A stretch of DNA of 8,583 nucleotides from the NCBI GenBank assembly GCA_030610515.1, contig JAUWRQ010000021.1, positions 1 to 8,583 of the forward strand, written 5' to 3'. The notes under the pieces were generated by a model, which did no database searches, was not told the DNA's origin, and was given only the letters and a program-made list of their open reading frames with translations. The DNA is from Candidatus Eiseniibacteriota bacterium. Lineage in GTDB: Bacteria; Joyebacterota; Joyebacteria; Joyebacterales; Joyebacteraceae. Positions 6,449 to 8,583 of the stretch are shown here, in pieces. The position numbers were made by a program, and so were the translations under genes. How positions within the stretch are numbered: the first letter of the stretch is position 1; each line of letters starts with the position of its first letter.

Positions 6449-7879
6449 CTAGGGGTGTGACGGCGTGATCATGACCCTTCTGTTCTGCCTGCGCTGCTCC
6501 TCGGTATCGTTCGCCACCAGCGGCTGCTGCTCGCCGTGGGCGACGATCTCCATCCGGTCTTCGCTCACGCCCTTCCCTACGAGGTACGCGTGCACGACGT
6601 CGGCACGCTTCTCGGAGAGCATCTGGTTATGAGAGGGCGTGCCCAGGTCGCACGCGTGACCGGCGATCCCGATCGTGTACTCCTCGTCGTCGACCAGGGC
6701 CTTGGCCAAGGCGTCGAGCTTACCCATGGCCTCGTCCTCTAGGACCGCGCTGTCGAGGTCGAAGTGCACCATGACCGCGACCAGGGTGACCTTAGGCTTC
6801 GGGCAACCGTTCTTGTCGACTTCGACGCCCTTGGGGGTGTCGGGACACTTGTCGGCGCCGTCGAGCACGCCGTCCCCATCGTTGTCCGGATCGGGACATC
6901 CGTCGGCGTCCATGTGGCCGTCGATGTCCTCGGGATCATCAGGACAGGCGTCGTCTTCGTCGAGGATGCCGTCGCCGTCCCTGTCGACGTCAGGACATCC
7001 GTCCTCGTCCTCGAACCCGTCGAAGTCCTCGGCGTCGTTGGGGCACTCGTCGTCCCCGTCGAGGATCCCGTCCATGTCGTTGTCGGCCTCCGGACAGCCG
7101 TCCTCATCCTCAAACCCGTCGAAGTCCTCCGGGACATTCCAACACTCGTCCTGCTTCCCGATGATGCCGTCGCCGTCGCAGTCACCGGCGCCGAAGTAGT
7201 ACGAGAGCCCGCCGTAGAACTCCAGGATCGAGCTGTTCGCGTCAACGTAGTCGGGGCCGTGCGCGGCGCTCCAACCCACGTTGTCGGTCTCGTTCTGGAA
7301 CAGGAGATAATACCTGCCGCCGACGGTGACGGACACGCGCTCGGTCGCGAAGTACTCGAGGCCCGCGCCCAGCACGGCGGTGAGATTGGCGCCCTGGAGC
7401 TTCTCGAGCTTGGCGTCGGTGTTGTACCCCTCGGGGACGGCACCCTCTTCCACCGCGTCCTCGCGCCAGTCCTGAACCTCCCAGAACGTTAGGCCGAGAC
7501 CGCCGCTCACGAAGGGCGCCACCTTGCTGTCCGGCGTGAAGTTGTATACCGCGGACGCGCCGGCGTAGTTCCAGATGGTGCGGAAGTTCTCTGCGTCGCC
7601 CCAGCCTGAGAACCGCGCGGACTCGTCGACCGAGGGCTCGTCGCCGCCTTGGGTCACGCCGCGCCGGTACTCGACGGCGATCGTGACGTTGTCGGTGAGC
7701 AGTTTCTTGATCTCAAGGCCCAGCATCAAGCCTGAGTCACCGTACTCCTCGTCGCCGCCTCCGGGCTGCATCATGCCACCGGTGACCGAAACGCCGAGAT
7801 CGTCGGTGCATACCTGCGCCCCTGCGGTGCCGACCAGCACCAGCATGATGGCGAGCGCGCCAATGAGACTACGAGACAT
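6449..7879 (-). CDS. OmpA-family outer membrane protein with TSP3 calcium-binding repeats
   Basis: A 476-residue outer membrane protein that tethers the envelope to peptidoglycan. Residues 1-21 are a classic signal peptide cleaved at AGA|Q. Residues 22-231 alternate hydrophobic and polar strands and end SYYFG, as in an 8-stranded OmpA-like barrel. Residues 233-350 are about four thrombospondin type 3 units of roughly 33 residues (DxDxDGxxDxxDxCP), predicted to bind calcium and act as a stiff linker. Residues 364-476 are the OmpA C-terminal peptidoglycan-binding domain, with HFDLDS, GHACDLG (407-413), LSEKRA, and NRRV near the end. The usual GHTD motif is GHACD here, moving the acidic residue by one. 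ATG 7879 is set by AAGGAGG (complement of 7885-7891) with a 5-nt spacer. It is monocistronic by its flanking terminator and faces away from the cupin gene. Confidence 0.92.
   Translation of the reverse strand: MSRSLIGALAIMLVLVGTAGAQVCTDDLGVSVTGGMMQPGGGDEEYGDSGLMLGLEIKKLLTDNVTIAVEYRRGVTQGGDEPSVDESARFSGWGDAENFRTIWNYAGASAVYNFTPDSKVAPFVSGGLGLTFWEVQDWREDAVEEGAVPEGYNTDAKLEKLQGANLTAVLGAGLEYFATERVSVTVGGRYYLLFQNETDNVGWSAAHGPDYVDANSSILEFYGGLSYYFGAGDCDGDGIIGKQDECWNVPEDFDGFEDEDGCPEADNDMDGILDGDDECPNDAEDFDGFEDEDGCPDVDRDGDGILDEDDACPDDPEDIDGHMDADGCPDPDNDGDGVLDGADKCPDTPKGVEVDKNGCPKPKVTLVAVMVHFDLDSAVLEDEAMGKLDALAKALVDDEEYTIGIAGHACDLGTPSHNQMLSEKRADVVHAYLVGKGVSEDRMEIVAHGEQQPLVANDTEEQRRQNRRVMITPSHP
6992..7129 (-). 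repeat. Tandem near-identical TSP3 units (99-bp period)
   Basis: The 39-nt segments at 6992-7030 and 7091-7129 differ at only four positions and both encode EDFDGFEDEDGCP (residues 284-296 and 251-263). They are offset by exactly 99 bp, one 33-residue TSP3 unit. The neighbouring units are more diverged, so this pair looks like a recent duplication within the gene. Confidence 0.8.
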
Positions 7880-7962
7880 GGCGTCCTCCTTGCGTCGCGG
7901 GGGCGGCGGTACCGCGCGCCCGCTGGAATTCCCGTCTCCCTCCCTCGTTGCTACGCCGGAAT

Positions 7963-7989
7963 CCTATATCATGAGCCCCCGACACACAA
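7963..7989 (-). promoter_or_regulatory. Possible promoter of the OmpA-family gene
   Basis: On the minus strand TTGTGT (complement of 7984-7989) and TATAGG (complement of 7963-7968) are separated by 15 bp. It is the most AT-rich spot in the region and lies about 85 bp upstream of the OmpA start. The spacer is short and each box matches consensus only at about four of six positions. Confidence 0.3.
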
Positions 7990-8077
7990 GTGGAGAGACG
8001 AGGCCCTCCCGTGGGCGTCCCGGAGGCCACAGGCAGAGCGCGAGAGCCCCCATCCCGCCCGGCCACTCGCCGACGTC

Positions 8078-8106
8078 TTGACAGCTCGAGGACGCGGGGC
8101 TCCCAA
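8078..8106 (+). promoter_or_regulatory. Possible promoter of the cupin gene
   Basis: A perfect -35 hexamer TTGACA lies at 8078-8083, but the position 17 bp downstream (8101-8106, TCCCAA) is a poor -10. If real, it would need an activator or another sigma factor. It lies about 80 bp before the better-supported cupin start. Confidence 0.3.
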
Positions 8107-8186
8107 TCCCTTGCCTACGCATGGACCGTCTGGCAGAATCCTCGCGGGCGATACGGGGGATTTCCCCCGATGGAAGGGAGGCGCGG

Positions 8187-8552
8187 ATGAAGATCAAGGA
8201 CGTCGCCGAGATACCCCCGATCACCGCGGGCGACGATTCGGAGCTCCGCGAGCTGCTCCACCCTGACAGGGACGATGTCGAACTCGGTTGCAGTCTGGCC
8301 TGCGCAGTGGTCAAACCCGGCCGGAGCACGCTGCCGCACCGGCTGGCGTCCTCCGAGATCTACTACCTCATCTTCGGCTCGGGAGTCATGCACATCGGCG
8401 ATGAGGAGGCGCCCGTCCATGCCGGGCACTGCGTCTACATCCCGAAGGGCGAGACGCAGTGGATCGAGAACACGGGCCGCATCGACGTGGCGTTCCTGTG
8501 CCTCGTGGACCCGGCGTGGAGGCAGGAGGACGAGGAAATACTGAGCGACTAG
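8187..8552 (+). CDS. Small single-domain cupin protein with altered metal ligands
   Basis: A 121-residue protein filled by one cupin (Cupin_2-like) beta-barrel. Motif 1 runs from PHRLASSEIYYLIFGSG (50-66) and motif 2 from AGHCVYIPKGETQWIEN (79-95). The usual ligands are two His and a Glu in motif 1 and a His in motif 2. Here His51 and Glu57 are kept, but the second His is Leu53 and the motif 2 His is Gln91, so metal binding would be weak or of unusual geometry. The C-terminus FLCLVDPAWRQEDEE is typical of a widespread group of small uncharacterised cupins. The start is ATG 8187, because AAGGGAGG (8174-8181) sits 5 nt upstream; an in-frame ATG at 8121 has no such site. Substrate and reaction are unknown. 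It is transcribed away from the OmpA gene. Confidence 0.8.
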   Translation: MKIKDVAEIPPITAGDDSELRELLHPDRDDVELGCSLACAVVKPGRSTLPHRLASSEIYYLIFGSGVMHIGDEEAPVHAGHCVYIPKGETQWIENTGRIDVAFLCLVDPAWRQEDEEILSD

Positions 8553-8583
8553 GAGGATCTCGACACGCGCCCGTTGGTGCTTC

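Larger units (their letters stand above)
7880..8186. other. Divergent intergenic region between the OmpA and cupin genes
   Basis: This 307-bp stretch holds no convincing gene. It contains the Shine-Dalgarno of the OmpA gene (7885-7891), weak promoter candidates for each direction, a 6-bp hairpin CGGGGG-ATTT-CCCCCG at 8154-8169, and the Shine-Dalgarno of the cupin gene (8174-8181). Open frames crossing it lack ribosome binding sites and family-like composition. Confidence 0.6.

Noticed and set aside
5121..6452. Long plus-strand open frame (443 codons) opposite the hybrid regulator
   Set aside because: It mirrors the REC-GGDEF-REC gene, has no recognisable motifs and has shadow-like composition.
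6992..7129. CRISPR-like or satellite repeat
   Set aside because: The repeats are in frame, encode TSP3 units and have no unique spacers.
6764..7492. Plus-strand open frame (242 codons), Val-rich, opposite the OmpA gene
   Set aside because: Its repetitive Val-rich pattern is the antisense of the Asp-rich TSP3 repeats, not a real protein.
8121..8186. ATG 8121 as the cupin start
   Set aside because: It has no ribosome site and would add 22 non-family residues. ATG 8187 has a strong Shine-Dalgarno at a 5-nt spacer.
146..8552. Recoded TGA (alternative genetic code)
   Set aside because: No internal in-frame TGA was found in any gene. Absence of TGA stops alone does not show reassignment.
8550..8556. 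Shine-Dalgarno-like TAGGAGG at the cupin stop, hinting at another gene
   Set aside because: No start codon lies at a proper distance before the window ends; TTG 8574 and GTG 8577 are too far.

Overview
This 8.6-kb window is high-GC bacterial DNA. It most likely comes from an uncultured, envelope-rich lineage near the FCB group (Eisenbacteria, Krumholzibacteriota or similar). That placement is an inference from protein style: a secreted protein ending in a FlgD-Ig-like tail, an OmpA protein with thrombospondin type 3 (TSP3) repeats, an LPP20-like lipoprotein and a second lipoprotein. No rRNA, tRNA, CRISPR array or insertion sequence was seen.

Left part, plus strand (1-3234). The window opens inside a gene for a secreted protein, of which only the C-terminal tail remains (stop at 148). 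A good sigma70-type promoter (181-209) then starts a likely operon of three genes. The first encodes a DUF364-like Rossmann protein (297-1103). The second encodes a fold-type III PLP-dependent decarboxylase with all key catalytic residues, apparently starting at a CTG codon behind a perfect Shine-Dalgarno (1191-2486). The third encodes a predicted lipoprotein (2440-3234) that overlaps the decarboxylase by 47 nt. A DUF364 (putative heavy-metal chelation) protein beside a decarboxylase with the CTP-x-D active-site motif suggests small-molecule, possibly metal-ligand, metabolism. That link is inferred only.

Middle, minus strand (3231-7879). Reading leftward from 7879 the genes are an OmpA-family porin with TSP3 repeats, a hybrid regulator (degenerate REC, GGDEF domain with GGQEF, intact C-terminal REC), and an LPP20-like lipoprotein. 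Hairpins lie after the OmpA gene and after the regulator gene, so these may be separate units. The last gene converges on the plus-strand operon, and the two stop codons overlap (3231-3234).

Right end. A 307-bp divergent intergenic region separates the OmpA gene from a small plus-strand cupin gene (8187-8552) whose metal ligands are altered.

Two features run through the whole window. Of eight stop codons, seven are TAG, one is TAA and none is TGA, which is odd at this GC content. Several genes also appear to use non-ATG or upstream starts that are best decided by Shine-Dalgarno position. No defence system or mobile island is visible. The most notable items are the hybrid GGQEF regulator with its intact I-site, the CTG-start decarboxylase next to the DUF364 gene, and the stop-codon bias.
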